A stretch of DNA of 64,000 nucleotides from NCBI GenBank assembly GCA_963693085.1, contig OY856409.1, forward strand, positions 666,095,591 through 666,159,590, given 5' to 3'. Below the pieces are notes generated by a model that was not told the origin of the DNA, ran no database searches, and worked only from the letters and a program-made list of their open reading frames with translations. The translations under genes and the position numbers were made by a program. Positions 45,165 to 58,094 of this stretch are shown piece by piece; positions within the stretch are counted from its first letter, which is position 1, and every line of letters begins with the position of its first letter. Source of the DNA: Alisma plantago-aquatica (Eukaryota; Streptophyta; Magnoliopsida; Alismatales; Alismataceae).

Positions 45165-48100
45165 TGTTACAACCCCAATTTTTGGGTTTATTTGGTGAGA
45201 AATGTAATTTATCATATTAAGAATATTTGAAAAAATAATGATATAATTTGGTTTGAATAAATGGATTTTGTTTACAATGGCCTTGATGTTTGTGGTGGGC
45301 TTTATTGGCTATTGGGCCCAAATAACAAGAAAATTCAATTAGTGAATGAATAATTGAATATTGGAGAAAAGAAAAATCTCGAAACCTCTAGAAGGAAAAT
45401 ACAAAGAGGGATTTCGTGCCTATTGGGTTCCTTGGGTTCCAAGCAGTCCAAAGTTGCATAAAGAGTGCAATAAGAAAAGAAAAGATCAATTAAGTATTTC
45501 TTTATTAAGAAAGAAATTGAAAATATTGATGAAATGTGGAAAATAAGTAAAAAGAGGTATAATTGAGTTATCCTTGGTGGAATTTCGTATCCCAAGGATT
45601 CCTAATCTTAAAAGGAATACCAATGAGGAAAATAAAAGAGAAATAAAGAGAAATACTCAAAAAGAGATATTTTAATGAGAAATAAACAAGATAATGTGAA
45701 ATAATGCATATTGATGCATTTAAGGATAATGAGTATTTCTTAAAAAGAAATTTCGAATTATTAGAGTTTCTTGGGATCCAAGGAGTCCCAATAAAGAAAG
45801 AGAAAAGATAAAATACCTATAAAAGAAAATAAGAGAATAATGTAATACATTATTAATGAATTTTGGTGGCATTCCTAAAAAGAAAGTATTTCCTACTAAA
45901 GGAAAATAGAAATCTGTGGCCAATGAATTAAAAAGGGCAAGTATAAAAGAAATGAAAGAAGAATTTTGAATTCCTAATATCCATATATTAAGGAATATCC
46001 AAAGGATAAATAAGAGAGAGAAAGCTTTCTTTCTAAAGAAGGAATTGGATTCCTATTGGGACAAGAGCTTGCATCTTGTTGGATGCACATCTTTGGGTGA
46101 GAGAACCCTCCCCTATAAAGGAGTAGAGCTCGTGGGTGAGTTCTGAGGAGTTTCACATATCCTTTCTTCCTTCTTCTTCTTCTTCATATTCTTGGGAAAA
46201 ACCCTAATCCTTGAGTAGCGCTTTCCCTGGAGCAACAAAGAGTTGTAGAGTCGTCTAGGTGGATGAGTGAAGTGATACGATGCCAAGGAGGGCTCTGCCA
46301 TCGTCTCCATGACCATGAATGCCATGTCGATCCTGCAGAAGGCTGAAGCCATGGCTACAGGTCGCATACCTGCCTTGCCCAAACCGACCACCTAGATTGT
46401 GGGTTGGGTGGCACCCAGATGTTGCGGAGGCCATCGGAGCAAGGGTGGAGGGTGGCGGCGTGTTTCGGGCCTTAGAGAGGGAGGGGGGGCGGACCTCGAA
46501 GTGTAGCAGGTCGACGCTCAAGCGGAGCCTCACGAGGTTGAAGAAGATCAGGCACGTTTGACGATTCTTCCCTCTACGGGATAAAGTGCAACTCACTTAT
46601 GTGAGGGGCAGTTCGGTCATTCAATTATGTTTCCCAAAGCAAGCCGCCCCCACGTTGCATGAGGAAGCGACGTAGCAACCTCCCATTGGCCCAATGTATG
46701 TGAGTTTTGATAAATTCATAGTAAATATTTGGTAGGTCAAATAAGGAGATGTTATACATGAAAGTTGATCAGAAAAATGTGAAGAATCCATTAAAAATAT
46801 AATTGAAGCTTGATTCCTCTTGCAATTCGAAAAGTAATGGATGATGTCAACTTTAATGTATTAATGTTTAAAGAACCCTATTTTGATATGAATAATGTGT
46901 TTATAAGGGTTTAATGGATGATTAGAGTTGGTATTAAATAGTTAATGATAAAAGGAACATTAGGAATTGAAAAGATGAATTTTTCTCGTAATTAGTTTAA
47001 TTGAGAGTTCATGTGCATAAGTATGCTTTAATGGGCCTTGAAACCCTAATGTTGGTAATTAGGACTAATAATGGATTTAATTATTCGATTTCATATATAG
47101 AACTGAGTTTTCATGATTTTAAGCTATTTCAAGCATTAAAGTTCCTAATTGTGGTTAAATATCCTTAATGAGGAAATTAGGATTTTCTAATGAATAAAAG
47201 ATAGAATTAATGGTAAATCAAGTTCATATGCGAATTAGACAATAATGAACTTGGAATTGATAATAAATAAGCATAATGATCTTGTCATGGATTAAAAGGG
47301 TAAAAATAGTAGCTTTGATGTAAAAGAGGTTTAAGAGGCTTAATCAATGGATAAGTATGCTTTTTATCTGAATTTGAGGATTAGATGTTGAGATAATTAG
47401 GGTTTGTGATCAATTGCATTAAATTTGGGTTTAAAATAGTAAAAGATGAAGGGAAACCTAATTGCAATGGAAACCCTAAAAACTGGACTAGAAACCCTAG
47501 GAAGCGAGCTAGAATGAATAGATCTTGATAACATGAGTAATAATAAGGGAATTGTATAATTGTTTTAGGATCTTATTGAATGCTTGCTTGCCCATTATTG
47601 TTTGGATTATTCCTGCACCTGAATCTGCATGTACATGTATGTGGTTACTTATGATTAATCACATTAGTTTCCCGAGGGTTTTCCGAATGTTTCCTCGCAT
47701 TGAATGCAATATAAAAAGTTTGGATGTTCATATTGCAATTATAAAGTCACTATGGCTATCACAGTTATATATACATGTAAATTCTCACACCTACATGCCA
47801 CCCTGATGGAAGATGCCATGAAGGTCAGGCCCAAGAGGGTAGACCAATGGGAACCACGAGAGGTGACCCCAAACACCAAGCTCGGGAATGAGAAGGTGGT
47901 CTATGATGCATGACTATGGAGCACCATGAGTGGTGACTCCCAGGCACCATGCTCGGGATTGAGAAGGTGGCCTTAAGTCAATGGCAAAAGAGAAACCCTA
48001 GAGGGGTATGCTAGGGTTAGGGCAAAATCGGTGGAGAATGACACATTGAAAATGTAAAGTGCCTTGTTAAATAATTTGATTGTGATTATTAAATTGTTAG

Positions 48101-48462
48101 CCATATTTACAAGATTTTGGTTGTTCCCACATACCAGTATATTTCGATATACTGACCGACATTTTGTTTGTCGGCATTTTAGGAACAAAAATTGAAAGAA
48201 CAAACAGTAAAGTGACACATTGTGGAAATAAGAAATAAAATGCAAGGAGGATTAGATAGAATAATCCAAGCTCTGGATAGATAGATTTTCAAAGTTTTCA
48301 AAGGTAAGTAAAGTTTTAATTTTATACCCAATTCTAGTTAGTTAGTAGAATTTCATAATTATTATTGATTATTTGTCGAACCTTTGATCGTGTTAATTGA
48401 ATAACGACTCTGACCTTCGGGTCTCCCTTAATTGGGGGTTACTGGGAGGTGGGGTCGTTACA
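45165..48462 (+). mobile_element. Element B 3' LTR
   Basis: Partner of 26025-29319, with the same GC-rich block (46255-46620), TATA (46114-46120) and paired hairpins (48136-48174). It ends GTCGTTACA before ACTAG. Confidence 0.92.
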
Positions 48463-48467
48463 ACTAG
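48463..48467. repeat. Target site duplication ACTAG of element B, right copy
   Basis: Identical to 26020-26024. Confidence 0.9.
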
Positions 48468-48575
48468 AGCTCAAACTCACTTCTCAAAACCAAAAGGGAG
48501 AGAAAGGGGTTTTGTCTAAGGAACCCTAAACTCAAGGTTCAGCCACAAGGTCTAAGACCACATCAACAACATGAC

Positions 48576-48638
<63 letters not shown>

Positions 48639-49534
48639 AAGATAAAGGGTACATACTAGGGCAAGAAACATATCTAACAATATGCATGGCCGATCAAGAT
48701 GACATATAAACATGCAACATGAAAAAGAAGTAGTATAGCTAGGGTTAGGAGTTATGTAACCCTCCTTAAGCAAGCTCCAAGCACCACCTTCGGCCACCAC
48801 AAGAAGAGAAGCAAGACACACTCTAGGGTTTGGCCACCACTAGAGGAAGAAGAAGACTCCACCAAGGAGATCGGCCACCAAGCTAGCTCTACCAAGGATA
48901 GGTATCATCTACCATGGAAGAAGGGAAGCAACTAAAGAGTTAAAGGGATCCCAAGCTAGCAAAGAATGAGGTATATAAGAAAGAGGGTTAAGTGGGCGTC
49001 CACTAAGGGCTTGCTCCACATGTGTCTGCCCAACCACCACTTGTCCAAGGGTTATGCCACATGCTAGCATCCCAAACCACTTATCCATGACTTGCCATCC
49101 ACTAGCAAGGCAATGACCACTTGTCCAAAGAAGGTGACACAAACCAGGCTAGGTCAAGTGGGGTCTGTGTCACCCAACATGGTAACCCGACACACCCACC
49201 ACCACCTTGGCTGATACACCTAGGGCTTGCCTGACACAAGGCCCAACAAAGCAAGGCAAATATCAAACAAGGCAAAACAAAACCCAAGGCTGCTCAAGCA
49301 ACGAGCCCAACCCATCCTCTCAACCCTAGAGAATGCAAGGAGAGAAAGATATCTCTCAAGGTGACAAACTTGCACACCAACCCTAAAATTTGGGTAAATT
49401 GCAAGTTGCACCTCAACCTCTTAACAAAGCACAAACAAACCCTAATTACAACTCAAGTGATTAGCAAACATCTCAACACAAGGTTTAGGAAAAGCAAACA
49501 TGGTAAGCCCAAAATGAAGGTCAGGGTCCTTACA
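48468..49534 (-). mobile_element. Element A 3' LTR, inner part
   Basis: Continues the LTR broken at 26024 and ends GGGTCCTTACA at 49534. It aligns with 57454-58544 of the 5' LTR. It differs by a (TA)28 run (48579-48634), where the sister has (TA)4, and by lacking the sister's 40-bp tandem duplication. A minus-strand TATATA lies at about 48972. Confidence 0.9.
48579..48634. repeat. TA microsatellite (TA)28
   Basis: 56 bases of pure TA. The same site in the 5' LTR (57566-57573) has four units, so the run expanded after insertion of element A. An I-Y repeat frame over it is an artefact. Confidence 0.97.
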
Positions 49535-52500
49535 AGCCATAAACCCCTACAAAAGGATTTATCCCTGAAATCTGAAGAGAAAAGCGAAGGATACTTCTTC
49601 CTCATCTCTTCCTTGAGCTCCCATGTGGCTTCCTCAATGCCACAATGATGCTAAAGAACCTTCACAAGAACCAGGTCCTTCCTCTTTAACTTCTTCACTC
49701 TTCTGTCGAGGATCATCACTGAACCTTCTTCATAGGTCACGTCTTCATCAAGCTCAACCTCATCTGGCTGTATCACTATCTCTGAGTCTGGATGACTTTT
49801 CTTCAGCATACTGACATGGAACACCATATGTAACCTGTGCAACTCTGGCGGTAGTTCTAACTTGTAAGCTACCTTGCCAACACATACTATTACTGGATAC
49901 AGCCCCATATACTTGGGTGCCAACTTGCCTTTCAGTTCAAACCTCAACACACCTTTCCATGGTGAGACCTTGAGATACACTTTGTCTCCTACCTAGAACT
50001 CTATAGGTCATCAACGATTATCTTCATATGACTTTTGTCTGTCCTGTGCCACTTTCAACTGTTGCTGTATCACTTTGAGCTTCTCTATTGTCTGCTGCAC
50101 TTACTCAGGACCCAAAAGTTGATACTCACCAGTCTCATACCAGCACAAAGGATATCTGCACTTCCTTCCATATAAAGCTTCATAAGGAGCCATGTCGATG
50201 CTTCGCTGGTAACTATTGTTGTAGGCGAACTCTATCAAACTGAGATGCACATCCCAACTGCCTAGAAACTAGAAAACACAAGATCAGAGAAGATCCTCCA
50301 AAGTTTGAATAGTCCTTTTAGATTGTCCATCTATCTATGGGTGGAAAGTAGTACTGAACCTCAACTGTGTTCCCAACGCTTTGTGCAACTGTTCCCAAAA
50401 ATGACTCGTGAATTGGGGTCCTCTGTCATAGACTATCATTGCGGGCACACCATGCAAACAAACTATCTCATCCACATACACCTGAGCAAGCTTCTCTACT
50501 ATATATGTTGTCTTCACAGGTATGAAATGAGTAGACTTTGTCAATCTATTCACTATCACCCAGATGGAATCATGATTCTTAGTTGTCCTCGTCAGACCAA
50601 CTACGAAATCCATGTTTATATGATCCCATTTCCACTGCGATATCAACATGGGTTGCAACGTACCTACCGACTTCTGATGCTCAGCCTTGACTTGCTGGCA
50701 TACCGCACACCTAGCCACAAACTCAGCTATATCTCTCTTCAATCTAGGCCACCAATATAGGTCCTTCATATTATGATACATCTTGGTGACACATGCATGC
50801 ATGGCATACATTGACATGTGTGCTTCCTTGAGCACTAGCTTTCTCATATCATCAACATAGGGGACCACCATCCTACCATGATAGCACACTAGTCCATCCT
50901 CGGACTCATGGAACCCATCACACTTTTTGCTGCCAAACTCTGATTTGATCAATTGAACTGTAGCATCTGCCTATTGTGCTTCTTTGATCTGCTACCTCAC
51001 CGTAGGTTTTACTTGCATCTTTACCAATAGTCATGCCAACAAGGAGACTTCCAACCGTACATTCATCTGCCACAAAGAGACAAACATATCCCGCCTATGG
51101 CATACCAAGGAACTCAACTGTGCTTTATTCTTAGAAAGAGTAGGAGCCTTCCTACTAAGCGCATCAGCTACCACATTCGCCTTACCAGGATGATACTCAA
51201 TGGTGCAATCGTAATCATTGATCAGCTCCATCCAGTGATGCTATCACATGTTCAACTCACTCTGTGAGAAGATGTACTTCAAGTTCTTATGATCTGTAAA
51301 GATCTGACACACTTCCCCATAAAGATAGTGTCTCCAAATATTTAATGCATGGACCACCGCCTCCAGCTCCAAATGATGTGTCAGATAATTCTCCTCATGT
51401 TTCTTAAGCTGTCACGAAGAAAAAGAAACCACATGATCTTCCTACATTAGCACACATCCTAGGACTTTCTTGGAAGCATCACAAAAAACCACATAGCCTT
51501 TCCTAGGATCTGGCAGCACCAACACTGGAGCACTAGTCATATTTTCCTTCAAATTTTGGAAAGCTTGCTGACAACGATCATCCGAAACAAAAGGTACATC
51601 CTTCCTGGTCAAATTTTTCAACGGCAACACAATTACATTAAAGTCCTTTCTAAACCTCCGGTATTATCCTGCTAAACCCAAAAAGCTATGAAATTCTATC
51701 GGTGTCTTCGGTTACTCCCAGTCTGCAACTGACTCCACTTTCTTAGGTTCCACTCTGACTCCTTCTGTAGATATCACATGACCTAAGAAAGTCACTTCCT
51801 TCAACCAGAACTCACATTTACTAAACTTGGCATACAACTGATATTGGTGTAGAAGAGTCAACACTTGTCAAAGATGTTGTTCATGTTGTTGACTGTCTCG
51901 ACTATAGATCAAGATGTCATCTATGAAGACCACAACAAACTGATCTAGAAATGGACAGAACACCTTGTTTGTCAGGTCCATGAAAGCAGCAGGTGCATTG
52001 GTTATCCCGAACGGCATAACCACAAACTCAAAGTGACCATACCTCATTCTAAAAGTCGACTTTGGTATGTCCTCATCCTTAATCCTCAACTGATGATATC
52101 TAGACCGTAAATGGATCTTCGAGAACATTGTAGCACTACACAACTGATCAAATAGACCATCTATCCTTGGCAAGGATACTTGTTCTTGATCGTGACTTTG
52201 TTCAATTACCTATAATCTAGGCACATACACATCAATCAACCCTTCTTCTTTATGAACAGGACTGGAGCACCCCACAGTAATGTGCTCGGTCTAATGAAAC
52301 CTTTATCCAGAAACTCATGTAACTGCTTCTTCAGCTCTTCCATCCTGGCTGGAGCCATCCTGTACGGTGTCTGAGCAACTGGCTATGTTCCTGGCACCAG
52401 ATTGATCTCAAAGTCAATCTCTCGAGGTGGGGGAACACTGGGGAACTCATCGGGAAACACATTCACAAACTCTCAGATAATAGGCACCTCCTCAAGGCTA

Positions 52501-52979
52501 GGACCTTTTGCCTTGGTATCCACAACGTGAGCTAAGAACGCCTTACATCCTTGTCACAACAACTTCTCTGCCACCATAGCTGACACCAAACATGTCAGAA
52601 GAATCTTCCTATCTCCTTGGAAGATCCACTTCTCACCATCATCAACAAACACTGCTTGCTTGGAACCATAGTTCAACACAACTTTATACTTCTCTAAGGT
52701 ATCCATCCCAAGGATTACATTGAATCCATGCATATCAAGTGGTATAAGATTCACTTGTATGTTGTGTCCTAAAAAGGATAGAACACAGGATGAACACACT
52801 TCTCGAAGCATCGAGGAACCATCAAGAGGGGTTTCTAACAACAAGCTATCCTTCTTACAACTAACAGGTAAAAGACAACTATCAAGTATACTACGGGTGA
52901 TAAAAGAGTGTGTAGCAACTGAGTCAACCAAAACAGATATAAAGCAAGAAGAAGACAAATCAGAATGAAATAACTCCAT
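49535..52979 (-). pseudogene. pol: Tekay-like pol pseudogene (protease to chromodomain)
   Basis: The domains run right to left. Protease: D-S-V-A-T-H-S-F, with Asp at 52923-52925; relatives have D-S-G-A-T. Reverse transcriptase (about 52250-51650): [12 protein letters not shown], where the motif-A Asp is replaced by His, then [12 protein letters not shown] and F-I-D-D-I-L-I-Y-S. RNase H: F-C-D-A-S near 51470 to V-A-D-A-L-S-R near 51165. Integrase (50952-49651): HHCC region, M-D-F and Y-D-R-G-P-Q-F. The catalytic Glu position (codon 50317-50319) reads Lys. The C-terminus has L-H-M-V-F-H-V-S-M-L-K-K and D-E-D-V-T-Y-E-E. A chromodomain remnant (E-E-A-T-W-E-L) lies at about 49640-49600. Stops occur for example at 51439-51441 and before 50335. 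The protease is in one frame and most of the rest in another. Confidence 0.9.
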
Positions 52980-54233
52980 CTAACATGCCACCACTTGCGG
53001 GTTGACTATCACTTCCGGCTGACTCATAGCATAGAATCGAGTCGTTGCCTGTTGTCCACGTCCTCTGCTTCCTTGAGCAGATGATCCTTCCTGCGACGCT
53101 TGACTGCGTCCTTGCCCTATGGCGCCACTGGACTGCTATCTGTCTGACCCATGTTGATCCTATCTCGATTGTTGCATCACTTCGACATCTTTCCTTGGGC
53201 AATTTGACATCAAATGCCCAGTTTGTCCACAGAGATAGCATGACATGTCCTCTAACTGAGGCCTAGATGGCCTTGTCACTACTACTGAAGCTGTATTGTA
53301 AGCTCTGGATGGCGAATAACCATGCCCTCTTCCTTTACTTGGTGACCACTGCGATGGTGCACTAGAACCTTGCCTCGTAGAAGGTGTAGAAAACCTCGAC
53401 TTCTTGTGGCTATCAAACTTCTATTTCTGAAACTAAGCAGTCCTTTTTTTGGACATAGCCTCTCTCTTCTCTCGGACTGACCGTTCAATCCTTCAGATAG
53501 ACTCCACAAACATGGCAAACCGCTCTCAATTTTCCAAAGCAGCAGCAGGTGTTGACAGCTCGACGCTTAGACCTTTCTCAAACCGCCTAATTTTCTCATC
53601 ATCTGTCGTCGCCATGTGAGGACAAAACTTCAGTAGGTCCATAAACTTGGCTTCATACTCGATGATGCTCATCAATCCTTGGCACAATCACTAAAACCGG
53701 TTGATCTTCTCATCCAGATACGTCTTTTAGAAGTATCGGCTCACGAACTCCCACCGGAAGACGTTCCAACAGATCACCTCACTGGGTTGCTTCTCCTCCT
53801 CGATGGCCCACCAGTAGCCGACACTAGCTTTCATAAGGTAGACAGCATGCTTGACTTTGTCTGCTTCGGGGATGTCAAGGATCCGGAAGGCCTTCTCGAG
53901 ACTTGTCAGCCACACATCTACATCTGGTGGATCAGCCGTTCCAGCATAATCTGAAGCCCCGACTCGGCAAAGCCACTTAAAGGTCTTCCCAATACCTGAA
54001 GATTCACCATGGGGATCCTGTGCTTTTGGCGAAGGCACTTGAAATATATCCACCATGTGATTCATCGTTGCCATTACCTGTCCCATAAGGTGCTGATAGG
54101 CAGGGTTCTCAAGAATGGCTGGGTCAAGTTGGGTGACCTCAAGCACCCGATCTTCATGTGCCTGCACTCGTGCTCCATCAACTGATGCAGCATCACTACT
54201 CTTGGCAGCATGTTCTTCATGGTTTCCAGACAT
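52980..54233 (-). pseudogene. gag: Tekay-like gag pseudogene
   Basis: Gag begins with an ATG at 54233 (M-S-G-N-H-E-E-H). The first 168 codons are open and include W-L-x-x-L-E-K-A-F-R-I-L and the core ending W-E-F-V-S-R-Y-F, where a stop follows at about 53727. A frame change near 53690-53670 leads to I-E-Y-E-A-K-F-M-D-L and R-R-F-E-K-G-L, the second half of the gag core. A complete CCHC zinc knuckle (C-Y-L-C, then H, then C with 2-4-4 spacing) lies at 53240-53199. In-frame stops occur between and after these parts, including one just before the protease frame. It lies 133 bases downstream of the 5' LTR in the element's direction. Confidence 0.87.
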
Positions 54234-54346
54234 CTTTAAGCTTTATCTTCTACTGAGGGCAGAAGGTTATTGTAAGAAAATCTAGAAAACTCACAAGAAC
54301 AGACACAACCCTAGTCCTAGATCCCTATAGACTTAGCGAACCTAGA

Positions 54347-54358
54347 GCTCTGATACCA
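54347..54358 (-). other. Primer binding site (initiator Met tRNA) of element A
   Basis: GCTCTGATACCA on the plus strand, seven bases from the LTR at 54366. It fixes the minus orientation. Confidence 0.92.
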
Positions 54359-54837
54359 AAACTATTGTGACATCCCACCATCATACAGACAATGAAATGC
54401 CACACGAAAATGTGCGGAACATCCATAAACCACATATTACCGAAAACACGAGTTAATTAAAACCGATTACGGAAAGCATACAATAATAGAACTATTGCAT
54501 CTATATCCTTATCCTATAAGGAAACATGTTATATAAACATACATAAACCTTGATACGTGTCCACATCTTATAGGAACCAACTGTCACATAGGCACAAAGA
54601 GTTCACCACCTGTTTATACATACATAACGGGCAATACCAGGCCAACGACATGATAAACAAACTACATCAGCTATACATCGTGAAACATCGTCAAAACACT
54701 TCTGAGGACTTGAGGTACAGGGATGACTAGGACTCTACTACAAAACAACCAAAACAACAACATATCCACCTCTTGAATCCTACTGCTCTTCTTGTTGCTC
54801 GACTGCAACCTCACGACCACCACCACGTCTAGCACGA

Positions 54838-54870
54838 TCACCTAAAAACATTGTAAACCAGCGGGGTGAG
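54838..54870 (-). other. LTR hairpin motif in element A 5' LTR
   Basis: TCACC at 54838-54842 and GGTGA at 54865-54869. The loop differs from the 3' LTR copy at several bases but the stem is the same. Confidence 0.55.
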
Positions 54871-57800
54871 ACACACAGTCCCAGTGAGAAACATAACTCC
54901 TCACTGAAACTATAAAACTTCAGGAAAAGTAGGTAACTGATATAAGCAACATATAGAATAGAACTTAACATTAACAACAACTTACCAAGATATCCAGGAG
55001 GCATATAACCAGATATTTCTTTATGGAACATGATTGAAAAGATAAGCTTTATAAGAACTTTCCACAAGATATGAGGAACGTGTAAATAACTGCAAGAGCA
55101 ACTACACAAACAAGGCCTCAACCAATGTTCCATGTTTTTCCTTAAGCAATATATTCTATATGGCTGGATTACAATTTATTATGCCCTAAGGAAGTGATCT
55201 GTCCCTCTCAAATCCAACCTTTGGTTGCGAAGCCCAAAACTGGTGCCATACAAGGTCATTGGGAGAGACGGACTCCATGACCTCACCTCTTCATGGTCAG
55301 TGCAGGTTAACCAAAGCAGGACCGCATTCTCTTACTTGAGTGGCCTCACCCACATGGTTAACTCACACAGTCTACCCTTTTTATCATGAGCCACGAGCCT
55401 ATTCACCGTGCTCCTGAGCCATGAACGCATTCATGCTCCTTCACACAGAGCCATGGGCCTGATCACCATGCTCTTATACACATCTTGAGTTCACAACCAC
55501 AGTTGCACTCTAATCCTCCTATTTTTGGCTAGGAGAAACCCCACATATTCAACAATATGCGCTCCAGGTAATCCCGTAGGAGAAACCTGTTTCACCATCA
55601 CCAATTACTGACGATGATGGATCTATGGCCAGGGCAACTACATGAAATGTTCCACTGTAATTAATTAGTATATTTTAACTGGATTGTTGAGGCAACCAAG
55701 TTGTAAATCATAAACAACATTGAGTTACATTAATATTTTCATTATCACAATATCATGGGATCTCAATCCCTCACCACAGAATGTCACTACCTCTCAAGGC
55801 ATCATCACCATGGGATAACAATCCCTTATCTCAACATCAAAGGATAACACCTCAACTAGGAACTCAGCCTTTATCAGGTCAACAGACCTTTTCACATCAT
55901 AAGGGTGGTACATGTTATCTCATCAATCAAGGATTATCATTATTTAGTGTTATTCAAAACACATATATCTCATAGCTCTTACTTGGCTATGAGTTCATTT
56001 GATACACCTGCATGGTTAGTATGCATATCGAGAGAGATAACTGAATCACCAAACATAGATCTTTATGATTATCATGCTATTAGGGTTGAAGGTACATGAT
56101 TGGATCAACATCCATGATTATAACTACATGAAGCACAAAGTTGTATCTTGTAAACAAATTTCATTATTGTAATCAAACCACAAGCATTCACTGTGCCCTA
56201 TATCTTATGAACATAATCATGTATCTAATCATCTCACTTAGTACCAACTTTAGATATCCAACATATCATTGGTTACAACCTATATTCATAACGCATCACC
56301 AATAGAGGTGTGGTTACAAGATAACAAACTCACCAAAACTAGGGTTTCCGAGCTAGGTGCAACCCTTTCCAAATATACCGCCTACCCTCATTATAGGTGT
56401 GGCAGGTAGCACCATTCCTCATACAAGGAGGTATCGGGTAGGGTCAACTCCCTCACCAAAAGCTTATCGGCTAGGGCACTTAGCCACACATATCGGCCAA
56501 CCACGGAGTGCATCCATGCATAAGAGATATCGGACAACCAGACCTGATGTGTGTCGCGTAACCTGATCCAAGAGTTGTGTCGTGCATCCAAGGAGAAAGG
56601 GATGTATCGTGCAACTAAGTGCAAGGTGATAACGAGCATCCAAGAGCAAAGATGTGTCAGGCAGCACAACCAGCACTAACGGTCAAGACCCTATCACCCA
56701 TTAGGGCTAGGGTTTCATGTCGGGCACCCACCATCATCATAATGCCCAAGGCCATATCGACCAAGGCCAAGATCATAACACCCAACAAGCACACTACTGG
56801 CCTCTACCCAACTACATCATGGCACTCAGGGAGGGCTATCGTTCAACTAAGATAAGCACAACCATATCGGCCAACACTATGGAACCCATCTAGGGTTTCC
56901 TATCCAAGACTCATATCAGGCAAACCCAAAGTCAACCCACGCCGCCCAAGGCACAAAATAGAGATGGCTACTAAGCACCATGTCAGCCAAAGGCACAACA
57001 CCAACCAAGGCAAAGGTACATCTCGCTCAAGGCATGTCGCCCAACAACACTAACATGGTGAAGCGGGTCATATCGGGGAACAAGGCCAACATAATTCAAC
57101 TTATCATATCATCCAAGCCAAAACCCTAGAAGAGGGGTATCGTGCAAATCACAAGGTCCATAACGGTTAGGTCATCATCAACCTCAAAATCACCATCATC
57201 AAACCCTAATAGATCAAGAGAGTTGACTCACCTCTAAACAACTAAGAGAGAGGGGTTTTGCACAACCTCCATCACATATCGGGCAACATGGTGCATCATC
57301 ATCATAATGGCCATCCTTCCAACCTCAACTAGGTTGACATCAAACCAAGGCTCACCTCTCAAATCCATGGTGAGAGAAGGGTATTGCCCAAGCAACTAGA
57401 GCATATACTCACCTCTCAACAACTAAGAGAGAGGGGTTTTTCCTACACCACTAGATCTCAAACTCACTTCTCAAAACCAAAAGGGAGAGAAAGGGGTTTT
57501 GCCCAAGGAACCCTAAACTCAAGGTTCGGCCACAAGGTCTAAGAACACATCAACAACATGACCACTATATATATCACAAGATAAAGGGTACATACTAGGG
57601 CAACAAACATATCTAACAAGATGCATGGCCGATCAAGATGACATATAAACATGCAACATGAAAAAGAAGTAGTATAGCTAGGGTTAGGAGTTATGTAACC
57701 CACCTTAAGCAAGCTCCAAGCTCCTAGCACCAAGATTCCAAGCTCCAAGAACCACCTTCGGCCACCACAAGAAGAGAAGCAAGACACACTCTAGGGTTCG

Positions 57801-57939
57801 ACCACCACTAGAGGAAGATGAAGACTCCACCAAGGAGATCGGCCACCAAGCTATCTCTACCAAGGAGAGGTATCATCCACCAAGGAAGAAGGGAAGCAAC
57901 TAAAGAGCTAAAGGGATCCCAAGCTAGCAAAGAAGGGGG

Positions 57940-57945
57940 TATATA
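57940..57945 (-). promoter_or_regulatory. TATA box of element A 5' LTR
   Basis: GGGGTATATAACC on the plus strand reads GGTTATATACCCC on the minus strand. It lies upstream of the leader with the motif arrays. Confidence 0.55.
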
Positions 57946-58014
57946 ACCAAGAGGGTTAAGTGGGCATCCACTAAGGGCTTGCTCCATATGTGTCCACCCA
58001 ACCACCACTTGTCT

Positions 58015-58094
58015 AAGGGTTATGCCACATGCTAGAATCCCAAACCACTTTTCTAAGGGTTATGCCACATGCTAGCATCCCAAACCACTTGTCC
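58015..58094. repeat. 40-bp tandem duplication
   Basis: Two units (58015-58054 and 58055-58094), starting AAGGGTTATGCCACATGC. The other LTR of element A has one unit (about 49027-49066), so the duplication followed insertion. Confidence 0.9.

Larger units (their letters stand above)
26025..48462 (+). mobile_element. Element B: non-autonomous LTR retrotransposon, plus strand, containing element C
   Basis: LTRs of about 3.3 kb (26025-29319 and 45165-48462) begin TGTTACAACCCC and end ATTACA or GTTACA, with ACTAG duplicated outside. An initiator-Met primer binding site (29322-29333) and a polypurine tract (45152-45164) frame the internal region. Without element C that region is about 4.35 kb, and I find no gag-pol motif in it. 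The sequence before the 3' LTR (GAGGGCAAAATTCTTATAAG, then the purine tract) resembles the 3' end of Tekay/Del chromoviruses, so B is probably a non-autonomous derivative of that lineage. Hand-aligned stretches show about 3 to 4 percent LTR mismatch. Confidence 0.92.

Noticed and set aside
48552..48821. Frame with an I-Y repeat
   Set aside because: Created by the TA microsatellite.
50305..50760. 151-codon plus-strand frame
   Set aside because: Antisense shadow of the element-A integrase.
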